Shown: positions 21,134 through 32,900 of the stretch, piece by piece
Position numbering within the stretch: the first letter of the stretch is position 1
Layout: every line of letters starts with the position of its first letter
Source of the DNA: Hysterangium stoloniferum
Taxonomy: Eukaryota > Basidiomycota > Agaricomycetes > Hysterangiales > Hysterangiaceae
Assembly: GCA_015178975.1 (NCBI GenBank)
Contig: WHVD01000144.1
Location: 1 to 64,000 of the forward strand
Direction of reading: 5' to 3'
DNA length: 64,000 nucleotides
The notes under the pieces: generated by a model
What the model saw: the letters and a program-made list of their open reading frames with translations, nothing else
Database searches by the model: none
Told to the model about the DNA's origin: nothing
Program-made: the position numbers and the translations under genes

Positions 21134-22581
21134 GCATTAGTATTTGCCATGCCATAAATAAAATAATAATAAAATCACATTGGAAGGGTTTTGTCCTGGT
21201 CACATGATTAGCACAAAACCTTATTGATTATCTGCAAAAAAGATTTTGTTTAATCATGTGACCTATCAAAATTAGATATATATATAGCTGTTCACTTTCT
21301 AGTTCAAACTCAACATTCTACACTATGAAAGCTCTTACTCCTGCTCATCAGCCACATTCTCACTTTGCTCAATAAGAACAAGTCTGCTTCTCAGATCTCT
21401 GCAATCACTGGCAGAGGCCTGTCCACTATATCCAGAATTCACTTTACCCATTGCCCATCACTTGCCAAAGCACTGGTGGCCATCCATGCAAGCTTTCTCC
21501 CTCAGATATTCATTATTCCATCCAACAAATCACTTCTCAGAAGGCAGAACATGCCACTGAGGTCACCAAAATCCTTCAAAATATGACTGGAGAGTCCATT
21601 TCAGTGAGGACTGTTCATAGAGCACTCAAGAAGGCTGGAATGAGGGCTGTGGTGAAGAGAAAAGGCCTTTACTCACTAAGAGGCATAGGAAGGCAAGGAT
21701 GGACTTTGCTCTGGCACATAAGGACTGGACTCTGGATGATTGGAAGAGGGTTGTTTGGTCAGATGAGACAAAAATCAATCATTTGGGATCAGATGGGAGG
21801 AAGTGGGTGTCTAAAAGGGCAGGAGAGGGGCTCAGTGATAGGCTGGTTGAGAGTGCAGTCAAGTTTTTTTTGGAGGAGGAAATCTAATGTTGTGGGGCTG
21901 TATGTTGTGGAAAGGACCAGGATATTCCACCAAGATTGATGGGTGGATGGATGCTGACCCTTATGTTGGCATTCTGGAAGATGAACTTCAAGCAACCATG
22001 GAGTATTATGGCAAGAACACAGAAGATGTGGTCTTTCAGCAAGACAATGATCCCAAGCACAAGAGGAAGAAGGCCACCAATTGGTTTTAATGACAATGGA
22101 TTTGTGGTCATGGTATGGTCACCTCTGCTGACCTTAATCCAATTGAACACCTCTGGTATTACCTCAAAAAGAGGCTGGGAGAGTATGAAGTGGCACCCAA
22201 GAGTATTCATAAGTTGTGGGAGAGGGTTCAGACAGAGTGGGAGAAGATCCCTGCCTCTACTTGTCAGAACTTGATAGAGAGTATGCCTAGAAGGGTTGAG
22301 GCTGTTTTGAAGGCCAAGGAAGGCTATACCAAGTATTAGATCGTTTGATTTGTGTTCTTTTTATACCAAGGACAAAACCCTTCCAATGTGATTTTATTAG
22401 TGTTTTGTTTATAGTGTGGGAAATACTAATGCTTATGTCATAATATTTTAAGGGCATATAGATAACATACATATAGACCTGACCAACCACCAAATTTCAG
22501 ATCTGTATCTACAGTGGTTCTTGAGTTTTTCAAGAATCTTTGCACAACTAAAAACCATTGGAAGGGTTTTGTCCTTCACTG
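21134..22581 (+). mobile_element. Tc1/mariner element M2, left end truncated
   Basis: The right end is complete: ATTGGAAGGGTTTTGTCC TTCACTG followed by TA (22582-22583), with an inner inverted partner GGACAAAACCCTTCCAATG at about 22370. On the left only the inner site (CATTGGAAGGGTTTTGTCC near 21180) and about 40 bp outward (from CAGCATTAG at 21132) match the right repeat, so the outer left end has been lost. Confidence 0.82.
21325..22339 (+). pseudogene. Tc1/mariner transposase (M2), multiply frameshifted
   Basis: Pieces in order: MKALTPAHQ start (21325), NKNKSASQISAITGRGLSTISRIH (21371 on), STGGHPCKLSPSDIHYS and TVHRALKKAGMRAVVKRKG (21475-21665), MDFALAHKDWTLDDW with VVWSDETKINHLGSDGRKW (21699-21810), MLWGCMLWKGPGY, FQQDNDPKHKRKKATNWF (22035-22087), and SADLNPIEHLWYYLKKR to YTKY-stop (22118-22339). 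All DD34E catalytic blocks are recognisable but spread over several frames with at least five indels. Related to M1 and M3 but a separate subfamily judged by its ends. Confidence 0.87.
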
Positions 22582-22589
22582 TATGTATT

Positions 22590-23018
22590 ACATTGGAATG
22601 GGTCTGTCAATCTGAACAGATTTCTACTTTGTTCAATGTACCAAGAATATATAGGCAGCTTCACTTAATAAAGAAAGCCATGGGATGAAAAATCTCCAAT
22701 GACATCTCACATATTTTACTGGGAAATAACTACAGTTTATCTTTTAAAAAAAACAAATTACCAACAAAAGTATTAGCAAGTATTTACATAACTTGGAAAA
22801 CTCTATACAACAGGTTCTATTAATTGACTCTGAATTGTTTAGGATGTAACATGGAGAATTATTTCTCAAGGTTGGTGGTTAACAATATAGTAGTCTCACA
22901 ATAGATACTGATACTTAAAGATGAAGTTTTGTAGCAATATTGCTTTTATTAGTAAGTATTTGATATTATAATGATTATGGACAACCTCCATAGGTCCTGG
23001 AGCTCTCCAAAAAATTCT
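22590..23018. other. No recognised gene
   Basis: AT-rich spacer between mariner M2 and the tRNA-like gene. Nothing identifiable. Confidence 0.45.
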
Positions 23019-23112
23019 AGCCTCATGCAGGGATTGAATCCGCAGCCGTAAGATTCTTATCTGGTCAGATGGACTGTAAGAGTCTTACCTCTACTGATTG
23101 AGCTAGCAAGGC
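23019..23112 (-). tRNA. Candidate tRNA-Lys (CTT) with a ~22-nt intron, possibly a pseudogene
   Basis: The reverse strand from 23112 reads GCCTTGC-TA-GCTC-AATCAGTA-GAG (box A), anticodon arm TAAGA-CTCTTA, then about 22 nt of intron, A-TCTTA, then a box B-like GGATTCAATCCC and acceptor ATGAGGC pairing with GCCTTGC (two G-T pairs and one mismatch). The anticodon CTT is the complement of 23078-23080. A T6 tract (complement of 23009-23014), the Pol III terminator, follows within ~5 nt. One D-stem base is missing or mispaired and the last T-stem pair is A-C, so it may be decaying. A covariance-model score would decide. Confidence 0.5.
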
Positions 23113-23149
23113 TATTGTAGGTTGAAAGTATAGTTGAGTAATAGCAATA

Positions 23150-23330
23150 CAGTAGGCAACAAAACCATTACAATGCTTTGTACCTTTTGAAAGACATGTC
23201 TATTCCTCCAGAAGTAAATTCTCCAGATTTCCGAAAATGTTATATAATATACTTCAACATCCATGTCCTTATTTGGTAAGTTCACTACCCCACACAACTC
23301 AACAACTCATTGTAAGGGTTTTGTTGCACA
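23150..23330 (+). repeat. Solitary mariner-type terminal repeat (fourth family)
   Basis: TA (23148-23149) is followed by CAGTAGGCAACAAAACC-ATTACAATG; about 150 bp on, CATTGTAAGGGTTTTGTTGC appears inverted (23308-23328). This is the outer/inner arrangement seen in M1-M3 ends with a different core, and no transposase follows. It could be one end of a lost element or a small non-autonomous relative. Confidence 0.6.
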
Positions 23331-23346
23331 CTATTTTGGAACCTAT

Positions 23347-23780
23347 TGTTAAGTTCCAAAACAAAGGATCAGTTCTGAGGAAGTCCCATGGAGGTTTCCA
23401 GTAATTATTCTGAACACACTTTCTGGGAATGTCCCACAGAGTCCCCAGGTAATTAGTCCAGGGAAGTTTCTGGGGATATTAGTACAAGGAACATGGTATC
23501 AGAATAATTATGAGAAAGGTACTGCTACAAGATGGACTTGGCTTCAGCTTATGTGCTGCACCCTCGTACACTCATTTGGGTGTTCATATTTCGAGCTAAC
23601 AGAACACCTACAAAGAAGATGTAAATTCCGGAGTTCCCATGGGAGTTCCGGGAATCAAGTGTGTAGACAGACAAGAGGACTAGAGACTGGATCAGGATGT
23701 ACTGTATTCAGGGTGTAACTTCTTTGAGATTCAAACTGGATTCTAAGTACATGAATATAGGAGACTTATATTGCTTCAAC
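23347..23780 (-). repeat. LTR-like remnant, family E
   Basis: The plus strand starts TGTTAAGTTCC and at 23530-23560 holds the reverse of the LTR core motif (CAGCACATAAGCTGAAGCC). The opposite edge is not defined: a copia primer-site-like sequence begins at 23782, and a GGTTGTAACT that might be the LTR end occurs at about 23836. Only one copy is present, so the boundary is provisional. Confidence 0.45.
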
Positions 23781-23781
23781 A

Positions 23782-24669
23782 GGTTATGGGCCCCACCTTG
23801 ACATTGTGAGACATGGGACTCCCTTGGGTTGTAACTGAAACACACTCATTGTATTGCCACATGAGGTGAAAGATCACAGAAACAACATGCCAGACACACC
23901 ATTCCTGAAACTCAATGACACCAACTACACAGACTGGAGATATCAGATGGAAGCATATCTTACAACAAAAGATCTTTGGGATGTCATTAATGGATTGGAG
24001 AGCCAATCAGCAGGTTCTGCCAACAAGATGGCAGCAAATATGTGGGAAAAGAAGCAGTGACTGGTGAGAGCAGAACTCATACTTAGAGTTGAAACTGATC
24101 AACTCCCACACATTTGTTTCAATGACCCTAAAGAGATTTGGGAGAATCTTGAGAAGGTACACAGGGCATGAGGATTTGCAACACACCTCTCAATGCGACA
24201 ACAATTTTTATCAATGCAAAAAGATGAATCAAAATTGATGCATACTTGGATTGCTGCAGTAAGGCAGCTTGCACACCAATTTCATGAGATAGGAGTTGAA
24301 ATACATGATGAAGAAGTGATCATTGTGCTCACACTCGGCTTACCATCCTCCTATGAAAATTTTATCATCACACTGGATGCCACCCCTCATGAACAACTCA
24401 CACTTGATTTTGTAATCACATGCCTTCTTAATGAGGAATCATGACAGGAGATGGCACATGGACAAGAATTAGGCCAAAATACAGTGCTTTACACAAATGG
24501 AATAGGTCGAGGGATGAATTCCCTCTGTTTTCATTGCTGCAAACATGGTCATTGGAAAAAGGACTGTCCACAAAACAAACAAGGTCTCAGATTATCAAAC
24601 TCCACTGACCTTAGTACATCAGATGAAGACAAGATTGAAGAGAAGCTGAAGATGAAGAAAACTGAATGA
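23782..24669 (+). pseudogene. Ty1/copia gag with leader
   Basis: GGTTATGGGCCC at 23782 resembles the initiator-Met half-tRNA primer site of copia elements. Gag starts at ATG 23887 (MPDTPFLKLNDTNYTDW), typical of copia Gag, and continues in the same frame through three stops (24058, ~24170, 24442): QQFLSMQKDESKLMHTWI, VLTLGLPSSYENFI, then a zinc knuckle CFHCCKHGHWKKDC (C-x2-C-x4-H-x4-C, about 24525-24566). The frame is conserved apart from nonsense codons. No protease, integrase or RT follows; a PPT and LTR come next, so this is an internally deleted copy. Confidence 0.8.
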
Positions 24670-24778
24670 AATAAGGTCAAGACTAATGTCACTCAATCTG
24701 CACACACCATGCCAACTCAAGGAGACAGTGAGAATATTGTTGTGCAAGTTTAAAAGGATGTATTTGATCAAGGGGAGG

Positions 24779-25003
24779 TGTTAACATATGTACATGCAAT
24801 CTTATACTTATGTACTGTACAGTTGCTTACATAATTAGTCAGAGATGTGTTCTTGATCCACTCCATGTCCATTGCTTCAACATAATGTAATATTCCCATG
24901 TCAGAGTGGGTATTTAAGCTCACCCAGTTGAAATACAACGGCGAAATAAAGATAGTCTATACAGTTATATGAAACTTTAGTACACTGTCTGTCATTGGTT
25001 ATG
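24779..25003 (+). repeat. Ty1/copia LTR
   Basis: AAGGGGAGG (PPT) at 24770 precedes TGTTAACATATG. The segment around 24880-24935 (AATGTAATATTCCCATGTCA, GGGTATTTAAGCTCACCC) recurs at 50384-50455, supporting a repeat. The right edge is uncertain; GTCATT|GGTTATGG is one possibility. A TATTTAAG box is present. Confidence 0.6.
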
Positions 25004-25344
25004 GTTGACGATGTTGAGATGCGCTAAGTGAGGTCACGTTACGGTTTGGGGGTCTACGGCGCCCGTGGAAGCGACCCGGGTTGGTCAAGCGAAGTCTGGC
25101 TCGTCTAGCTGCCGGGAAGTGTAAGAAGCAGGATACGGCTGAGTAGCTTATGCATTCTAGTTAGGTCGGAGTTCAAGGGGCTATGCGGCAAGCTAATTAG
25201 GTTAGGTTACAAATAGAAGGTGTTCAAAAATAATTACCTCGCCTGCCGCCGAATTCAATTTTTCAGTTATGAACAACCACTGAATCATACCGCCAAATTT
25301 GAAAGGCGCGACGCTGATGCAGACATCGGGTGACTAAGCACAAA

Positions 25345-25353
25345 ATATATAAG
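25345..25353 (+). promoter_or_regulatory. TATA box of the sulfotransferase-like gene
   Basis: ATATATAAG lies about 50 bp upstream of the ATG at 25402, within otherwise less AT-rich upstream DNA. Confidence 0.5.
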
Positions 25354-25401
25354 AGGAACGCTTTGAAGCAGAGAAACTCCTACTTAGCTTACGATCGCAG
25401 A

Positions 25402-26356
25402 ATGGAAAGCTCATCCAAACCAAAGGTCATATGTTTGGGGTTAGGTCGAACGGGGGTAAGTATACACATTTCCGGGACGTTCCAACATCACTTGAGCATT
25501 ACTAGACTTTTAGTTTGCGAGAAGCCCTGGAGCATTTAGGATTTGGTCCAGCGTATCACATGTCAACGATATTGGCTAATCAGGATCCGGAGGAATTCGT
25601 TAGATGGCGAAACTTAAGTGTGGCTAATGGTAAGGTCGAAAATTTCCCCAGCGTAGGAATGTCAACAAAGTAATTGTAATATTGTCGACGTAGACCAGGC
25701 CGCAGTGAAAACGGTGCATGAATTACTGGATGCCTATGGAGCTGCTTTAGATTATCCTATGGTTATGCACTCAGAAGCCATTTACGCGGCGTACCCTGAT
25801 GCGAAATATATTCTGGTGAGTTATCATCTTTTATCCGTGTACTCAACAATTTCTGAAAAGGAAACTACCACAGATGACAAGAGACCCAGTTAAATGGGAA
25901 ACGAGCATGAAGGCCACAATCTTGAAAGTTCCCGAGTGGCTTCAGAACTCTTCCAACCTGTCACCACTCGCTCTGGGCCTTCAAAAATTTATAGAAATGG
26001 ACATGGAAGGAAAGTCATTCTCAAGGAAATTACTGCACCACTCTTATGAAACGATAGCCAACCACCAGCATTCCACCATGGGCGCCTTTATACCCACACA
26101 CAGCAAGAACTTCTGGATCACAATGCCCGCATAAAAGCACTCATTCCCCCCGAGAAGCTACTTATATACGAAGTCAGCGATGGGTGGGATAAGCTAGTCG
26201 AATTTTTGGGAGTGTGAGTTATTCGTATTGGCTGTTAATCAATAAAATGATATTCAAAGTGCTTTGTGTAGACCGAAACCAGACCTACCTTTTCCCCATG
26301 TAAACGACACGACTCAGTTCCAAAAAGTGAAAGGACTTATAGCCGGCCCTTCTTGA
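25402..26356 (+). CDS. Sulfotransferase-like (P-loop, Sulfotransfer_4 type) protein, six exons
   Basis: Exons 25402-25455, 25506-25629, 25694-25815, 25874-26013, 26058-26213 and 26272-26356 join in frame to 226 codons. Introns are 50, 64, 58, 44 and 58 bp, all GT-AG; the fourth has a weak donor (GTCATT). Exon 1 ends and exon 2 opens at GLGRTG|TFSLREAL, the P-loop-like cofactor (PAPS) site. Later come LDYPMVMHSEAIYAAYPDAK, YILMTRDPVKWETSM (the 3'-phosphate-binding RDP region), HGRLYTHTQQELLDHNARI, PPEKLLIYEVSDGWDKL and LPFPHVNDTTQF, in the order I know from abundant basidiomycete proteins of this family. Donors may be small metabolites; the substrate is unknown. No stop or frameshift is required, so it looks functional, the only such host gene here. 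Confidence 0.85.
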
Positions 26357-26442
26357 CAAAATGGACTAATTTATACTGCATGGCGAAGATTGCTAGTATT
26401 TTAACCGCACTTTCTCCCCCACTCGTAGAAATAACATACACT

Positions 26443-26786
26443 TCAACTCTTTCCCTGTGATGCCAAATAATAAATGAATCTCACAACTACTGCATCCATT
26501 GGGATATTAATGGCGGGTAATCCTGCGCTCGCCCTTTTAAATTTTGTAGTACTTACACTTGGTATACTTTTCGCAAACGTTGGTACATGAAGTGGAAGCA
26601 CGAAGCCAGAAGTGTAACATAAGGCAATCTTATTGAAGATTGAAATGTAATATATAACGTCTCCCTTCACTGGAAAATTGATGTGTTTTATACTTTTCTG
26701 CGCATTGCACCCTCAGGAGCATTTCCATGGAAGTAAGAATGGGATAGTTTTCTACGCGTTTCCACAACGCCAGATGTGAAACTCAT
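26443..26786 (-). pseudogene. Cytochrome c oxidase subunit VIII/VIIc-like small gene, apparently damaged
   Basis: On the reverse strand from ATG 26786: MSFTSGVVETRRKLSHSYF and HGNAPEGAM, then in a shifted frame INFPV...FNKIALCYTSGFVLPLHVPTFAK. The presequence-like basic N-terminus, the GNAPEG stretch and a single hydrophobic span ending in TGF-LPF-like sequence match fungal COX8/COX7c, a one-pass inner-membrane subunit. A frameshift or unusual short intron separates the halves near 26700, and the 3' end is unclear (GTAAGT at about 26557 may start an intron). It is convergent with the sulfotransferase-like gene. Identity is moderate, functionality doubtful. Confidence 0.42.
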
Positions 26787-26799
26787 CTAATTTAGGTTT

Positions 26800-27149
26800 A
26801 GGTTTCCGAAGAATTAAAATTAATCATTCCGAAAAAGACATTAGAAGAACAATTCCCAAACGATTCATTGGCACTAGGCAATGATCACTTTGACAAAATT
26901 CACTATAATTGACTCCATTATGAAGGAGGAATATGTAGAAAAACTTTTTTAAATAAAGCTCTCATTCAACATGTTTATGATATTTGGCCTTCTGAAGACG
27001 ATGATCAGGCAGAGAGGAATTTAATGTTATCGCCACGAAGGTGTTTCATAATACAAATGAAGTGATTGATACCTCCAATCACATTCGTGACAATTTACTA
27101 TAAAGGACCCATACCAATGGTTCGGAAACAGAGCCGAAACTAACTGACA
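26800..27149. other. No clear gene
   Basis: Broken frames only. It may be the degraded start of the copia element that follows. Confidence 0.35.
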
Positions 27150-29545
27150 CAAGGACAATCACGGCTGCCGAACAAATTGCAATCAATGATTGGAGAAAGA
27201 AGAATAAGAAAGCTAAGAAAGAAATTTGCTTGCAGATTTCTGACGAGTACCTAGTCTACATTGACCAAATTGCTACTGCATCAGAATTATGGACAAGATT
27301 ACAGGCAATATTTCAATCTAAGACAGCCGTCGGCACAATTAATTGTGCCGAGAGTTTTTCCGAACATTTGCCGAAGATGGTGCCAATATGGAAGAACATA
27401 TTCAGAAACTACGGGGATATATTCACAGCTCAATGCGAGGGGCAAGTAATAAGCAATGAGAACCTCTCCAATGCCCTCCTTACATTACTACTGAATACAT
27501 GCTTGGTCTTCATTTATTACAACAGTAAATGTGACAGGACAACTGACCTCATTTGAAACATTGATCACCAGGATCTTGGATAACAATCGGGCCTGGCATG
27601 CTGGATCAGCCTGGCAGACAGTATCAAAGGCAAACCACCCTACTGAAAGAAAGGGAAAGAATGGACAATCAGGTGCCATGAAGGGAAATTGTCAAAACTA
27701 TGGTAAAAAAGGACATTATATTAAAGATTACTGTGTGAAAGGTGGCAGCAAAGAAGGCCAGGCACCAAAGTGGTTTAAACAGCCTAAAGAAATGGATATG
27801 GCCAAGCAATCTTAATGATAATGACTTTGCATTTGTCACTAACAAGATTGCTTATGCAACAATATTGGCATCAGATTGGCTTGCCAACTTGGCAACAACA
27901 ACTCATATTGCATGAGATAGGAGTGATTATATTGACTATCGAGAGGAATCAGCTCAAATTGAAGAGATCACCCCAGGAGCCACCCTCAAAATGCATTGAT
28001 GAGGGACAGTCACTCTCGAATTCCAGGTCAATAATCAGGTTTACTGTGTCATCTTAATCAATGTCAAACATGCATCCATGGCATCTAATAACCTAATTAG
28101 CGGGCACCTTACTGATAAAGGATATACTGCAAACTTTACACAGGCCAGCATTGAACTCAAATCTGGCAGTGGGGTTATTTTCGGCATAGGGTGAAAAGTT
28201 GGGCATATGTACCAAATGAGGGTGAGACCCAAGAAATTAGATCAGGCACAGGATTTTGCAGCCGTAGCAAAAGGCCAGACTCTTGATAAATGGCACTGGA
28301 TACTCAGACATGTTCATATTTGGACTATCAAGACAATGCAGAAAAAAGTCTAGTAACTGGACTAACTATCAATGAGTCACAAGTACCAACTCAATGCACT
28401 GCCTCCATCCAAGGGAAATAACACATGGAACCATTCCCAAGGAAACCCAGACAACAGTTCAAAACATCAGTGATCTAATCTTATCCAATGTATGGGGACC
28501 TGCCCAGATTGAAGGATCCACAAGAGAAAAATACTTCTATTCATTTACCAATGCCAGATCTCACTATTTGGCTATCTAATTTGGGAATACCAAGGATGGA
28601 GCACTAAATAATTTCACAACATTCAAGGAATTTATGGAAATACAGAGTGGTAATAAAGTCGAAACATTTTGATCTGACAATGGTGGAGAATATGTTAACA
28701 AGCCATTTAAAAAATTCTGTGCTGACCATGGAATAATTATGGAAACAATGGCAACATATTCTCCAGCCCAAAATGGAATTGCAGAACAACTTAACCAAAC
28801 TCTATTGGAACATGCATGTGCAATGATGTTCACCAAGAACTTACTGAAAACCTTATGGCCAGAAGCAGTAGCTTATGCAAATTACATTAAGAATATATTG
28901 CCGACCCAAGCACTAGGAACCAAGATCACACCATATGAAATCCTTTTTGGTAAGAAGCCAGATGTATTGTGGCTTAAAGAATTTGGAATGAAATACTGGG
29001 CTATGGTCCCAGATCAGCTCCAGAGGAAATTAGAGCTGAAGGCTGAAGAACATATTTTTGTTGGAGTTGCAGAATATACTAAGGCCTGGAAATATTATAA
29101 TATTCAAATTCAAAATTCCAGGAATATAACATTTGATGAAAATGACATGAAATTGTTCCCTATCCCGAATGAAGATGATGAGGATGTGCCACTTGAGGGG
29201 GAGAATACATCACACAGTGAACACTACCTATCCCATCCACCCCACAGACACTACCTAGCCCATCCACCCCACAGACACTGCTCAGTTCACCTACATATCT
29301 CACAAACACCTGAGCCAGAAATACATTAATCAACATGACTTACCAATAGACCAAACTATTGGGTCTTCAATGATCCAAGCATTGACTGAGCACTAGTCAG
29401 TCATGAGATTGTCACAGAACTGGGAAGTTATATTGAAGCAACCATGTGACATGATGTGCCAATCTGGATTGAAGCCATGAAAAATGAAATGGATCAACAC
29501 CGGGAAACCAGGACATGGACACTTGTGGACTTAGGAGGATAACCC
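27150..29545 (+). mobile_element. Ty1/copia element, degenerate gag to start of RT
   Basis: In order: Gag (ICLQISDEYLVYIDQIATAS, ELWTRLQAIF near 27225-27320), a damaged zinc knuckle CQNYGKKGHYIKDYC (about 27690-27735, second Cys replaced by Tyr), GAG-pre-integrase (LDKWHWILRHVHI near 28285), integrase (28430-29330), and the RT N-terminus (IEAMKNEMDQHRETRTWTLVDLGG near 29465-29540), where homology stops. Many stops and frameshifts. No LTRs were recognised at its ends. Confidence 0.82.
28394..29329 (+). pseudogene. Ty1/copia integrase
   Basis: Frames 28394-28579 and 28739-29329 give DLILSNVWGPAQIEGSTREKY, then (after a TAA at 28579 and a TGA at 28672) SDNGGEYVNKPFKKFCADHG, YSPAQNGIAEQLNQTLLEHA and KTLWPEAVAYANYIKNILP. 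Asp, Asp (SDNGGEY) and Glu (GIAEQLNQ) of the DDE triad are recognisable. KITPYEILFGKKPD and the following C-terminal block are standard copia. A short HPPHRHYLAHPPHRH duplication lies near the end. Inactive because of the stops. Confidence 0.83.
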
Positions 29546-29733
29546 AAAACTTTAAAAGTTATTTATCCACTAAAGTATATATATTTATATTGTTTGTTGT
29601 AAAATTAATATTTAATCAAATTCAGTTGATTAGGTATCACTCTGAAGAATGCAAAAGTATTAATATTTACCCTATATCTGACAAAATTTAGTCAAACAAT
29701 CATCTGTAGATTATTCTTTTGGAATAAACAAGC
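29546..29733. other. Spacer before the Helitron
   Basis: AT-rich, no gene seen. Confidence 0.5.
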
Positions 29734-29828
29734 TTAGGAACCCTTGCTACGCTGCGGGGTGGTCGCTTTGCGACCGGCCCCACAACTTCGCTGCGGGCTC
29801 CAGCTTGTTGGGGGGCTTCGCCCCCCAA
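29734..29828 (-). other. Helitron 3' terminus with hairpins
   Basis: On the reverse strand a strong hairpin GGGGGGCGAAGCCCCCC (complement of 29810-29826) is followed by GGTCGCAAAGCGACC (29775-29761) and, about 24 nt further, CTAA (29737-29734). Hairpin followed by CTRR is the Helitron 3' signature, although here the hairpin-to-end distance is longer than the usual ~11 nt and the next base is G rather than T. Confidence 0.5.
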
Positions 29829-29965
29829 ACCCCCCCACGTCAACAACTCTTAAGTATTTATCACAATCAAAATGACCTACCCCACCACTTTGCTATGCAA
29901 ACCCCTCACATCCACAACTCTTAACTATCTAATACAATCATTGTTAGGAAAAAAACATCAAATTC

Positions 29966-32900
29966 TCAATCTAATAATACATCTTTATACACTATATTTG
30001 CAGTTCTCTTTGACTCCTTCTCTAATAATATTTTAACCCTATTCCAACTTCTTCCCCTTGAAAGTCCTACATACAATTGCCCATGTCCAAACACAGCCGT
30101 TCTCAAATCTAATCCTACTAATTTCAAAGATTGTCCCTGTGACTTGTTAATCGTCATTGCAAATGCCGGTCGTACTGGAAACTGAACCCGATGAAGTTTA
30201 AAAGGGAGTTCATCATCATTTGTAATGATTTTAATCCTTGAAATAAATGCCTCTTCCCCAGCACATGGTCCAGTTAAGATCCGCACCAAAAGCAAATGAT
30301 TTTCCATTTTGAGTAGTCGCAATTTTGTACCATTGAAAAGTCCCATCTGTGGATCTATGTTCCTTAGTAGCATTAAAGGTACTCCTGGCTTCATCTCAAG
30401 TCGACTTGGTGAAATTCCACCAAAGTTGAGACTATTTAAATATTCCACAGGATAGACTTCTGCCTCCATATCACCCTCTGCAGTGTCAGCACTGTGGTAG
30501 ACACGACTCACTCCAGGGAATCTATTCAGAAGTTCTGAATTGATTTCTTCCACATCTGAATTCCTAGGACACAGAATAGCACGGTCTAAGAAGTCTCCAT
30601 CTTGCCAATCTCTTTGGTCTCCATCCACATGGATGTCTGGATATATCTCAGCAATTAGATCAGACATTTCTGGACCACAGATCATATGAGGAGGGATATC
30701 CATTGTATGATCCAAAGGCAAATCCTTTCCATGGCCTACATCTAAGAGCCACTGAGCAAACTGATCACTGTGTGGATCATGCTGATCAACCCGCATATTC
30801 TTTTTCAAGAAAAGTACCTTGACATGGTTCCAGAGTTGAGATTTTTGAATACATTCACCAATAATCTGTTCTTTAGAGGCACGTTGTACAACAGGCAAAG
30901 TCTGCTGAAAGTCACCTCCCCAGGCAACAGGAATGCCTCCAAAGGGGAGAGCATCTTTGTCTAATACATCCCTTAGAGTTCTGTCGACTGCCTCACATAT
31001 GAAACGCGACTGCATTGGAACTTCATCCCAGATGATGAGGCGTACTTGCTTCATGAGCTCTGCCTTTTCTGAGCCCTTTTTGATGTGACATGAGGAGTTC
31101 TTCTCACAGGGAACAGGAATTGCAAACATGCTATGAGAGGTGCGACCACCTTTCAGAATCATTGATGCAATTCCAGATGAGGCGACACAAAGGACAATGT
31201 AGCCTTTGGCACGACATGCATGTGCAAGAGTATTCCATACAAAGGACTTGCCAGTGCCACCTGGGCCATTGACAAAGAACATTTTGCCCTCCTGCTGCTC
31301 ATCAACTGTCTTGATGATAGTGTCAAAAGCCACTTGTTGTTCAGGATTGAACATTTCAAGATTGGCTTGGGCACTGGCATGCTCATGATCAAGATTATAA
31401 TTCTTCTGCTCCCTAATGAGACGATTGCCAATGAACTGATCCCAATTCTCAGTGATTTGTGGCATGGTTGGATAGAGTGAAAGAGACTTTCCAGAATAGC
31501 GGAGGATTTTATCAATCTGATAGAGACCAAAGTCATAAATTGTGTGAGGTGCTGCATTGTCAATGTTATATGTAACCCTCAGGATCCAGTCCAAATCATC
31601 ACAGATAAATTCTTTGAACTCATCCCAGAGTTCTTGGGGTTGTGCAGGGGAGGACATGGTCAAAATGATGACGAACAACCTGCGAAGTTGAAGGCCAGGC
31701 TGTATATGACTGGCTTCTTTGAGGCACATGTTCCACTGGCGATCATCTTCAAGCAAACCACGTGCAACACAGGCTTGTTGAAATGTGGGATGGGTCTCAC
31801 CCTGAAAAGTCCTTAGATTTTCAAATGAGGTGGCACCTTGGACGTCAGTGAGCAATGTACGGAGGTGGAATCTTTCACCACAGGCAGCATTGACAAAATG
31901 GATGCGTCCTATGGAAAAACCACTTTGACGTGGCTTCCATGATTTAGTCCTAGCTACAAATGTAAAATACTCGGGAAAATCCATATACAATGTGTCCCTG
32001 GCACGGCGACCATTGTAGCCAATGAGATCCTTGGCATTAGCTTCAAAATAAGCCATTAAAGTTGTGCCAGCACGCTCTGCCCTTTGTAAAGCCTCAGCAG
32101 GACCCTGATCGGCATCAAAAATGACAGTGTTTTCCCCAGGGAGGTGGACACGAAGTGCCATTACTGCAGGAACCTGAGTGTGGAGTTCATTGCGCATTAA
32201 TCGCCAGACAGACTCATGTGCACTAACATATCGTGCATCAAGATACTGTTTAATCTCATCTGGTGTCTTTCCAACCTCCATAGTTGTGCGATCGGGGCCT
32301 TTGTAACAGTATTTATGCATATACTTCATTGATCTATTGGTAAAGACCAACTCCACATTGATATGGCACTCAAAGGTGAGAAGTAGAATAGGAGAGTAAG
32401 GAACAACATATCTGTTGTCATATGTAAACTTGGGAGTTACATAAACCCTCCCATTGTTGGGACGAAGGTAAAATGGATAGCCTTCCTGATTGACAATGGT
32501 GGCTTCACACCAATCCTTTGGGAAGAATTTACCACATGTACCATTGGCCATACAGGCAGCATTTGGATGATGAAGACCACAGGGGCCATGGGTCATGAGT
32601 TGACCTACTAAATTAAATAGTCTGGGATGTGTTTCAGGATCTGGAAAACAGGCAGAAATAATTGAATCGACATCTGCAGGTGTCCTTGGCTTATCCTGCT
32701 CCTCAAACCATATAAGACAATGCATGTGTGGAAGACCCCGCTTTTGGAATTCAATGACATGGATATGTGCTACTGTTTTACCAAATATATGGCCCTCTGT
32801 AACCATTTTCAGCATCTTAGCCTTTTTCATAGCAAAGACACGTGAGACCAAATCAGGGCGATCAGCAGGGGTCTGGCCTGGAAGCAATTCACGGGTGACC

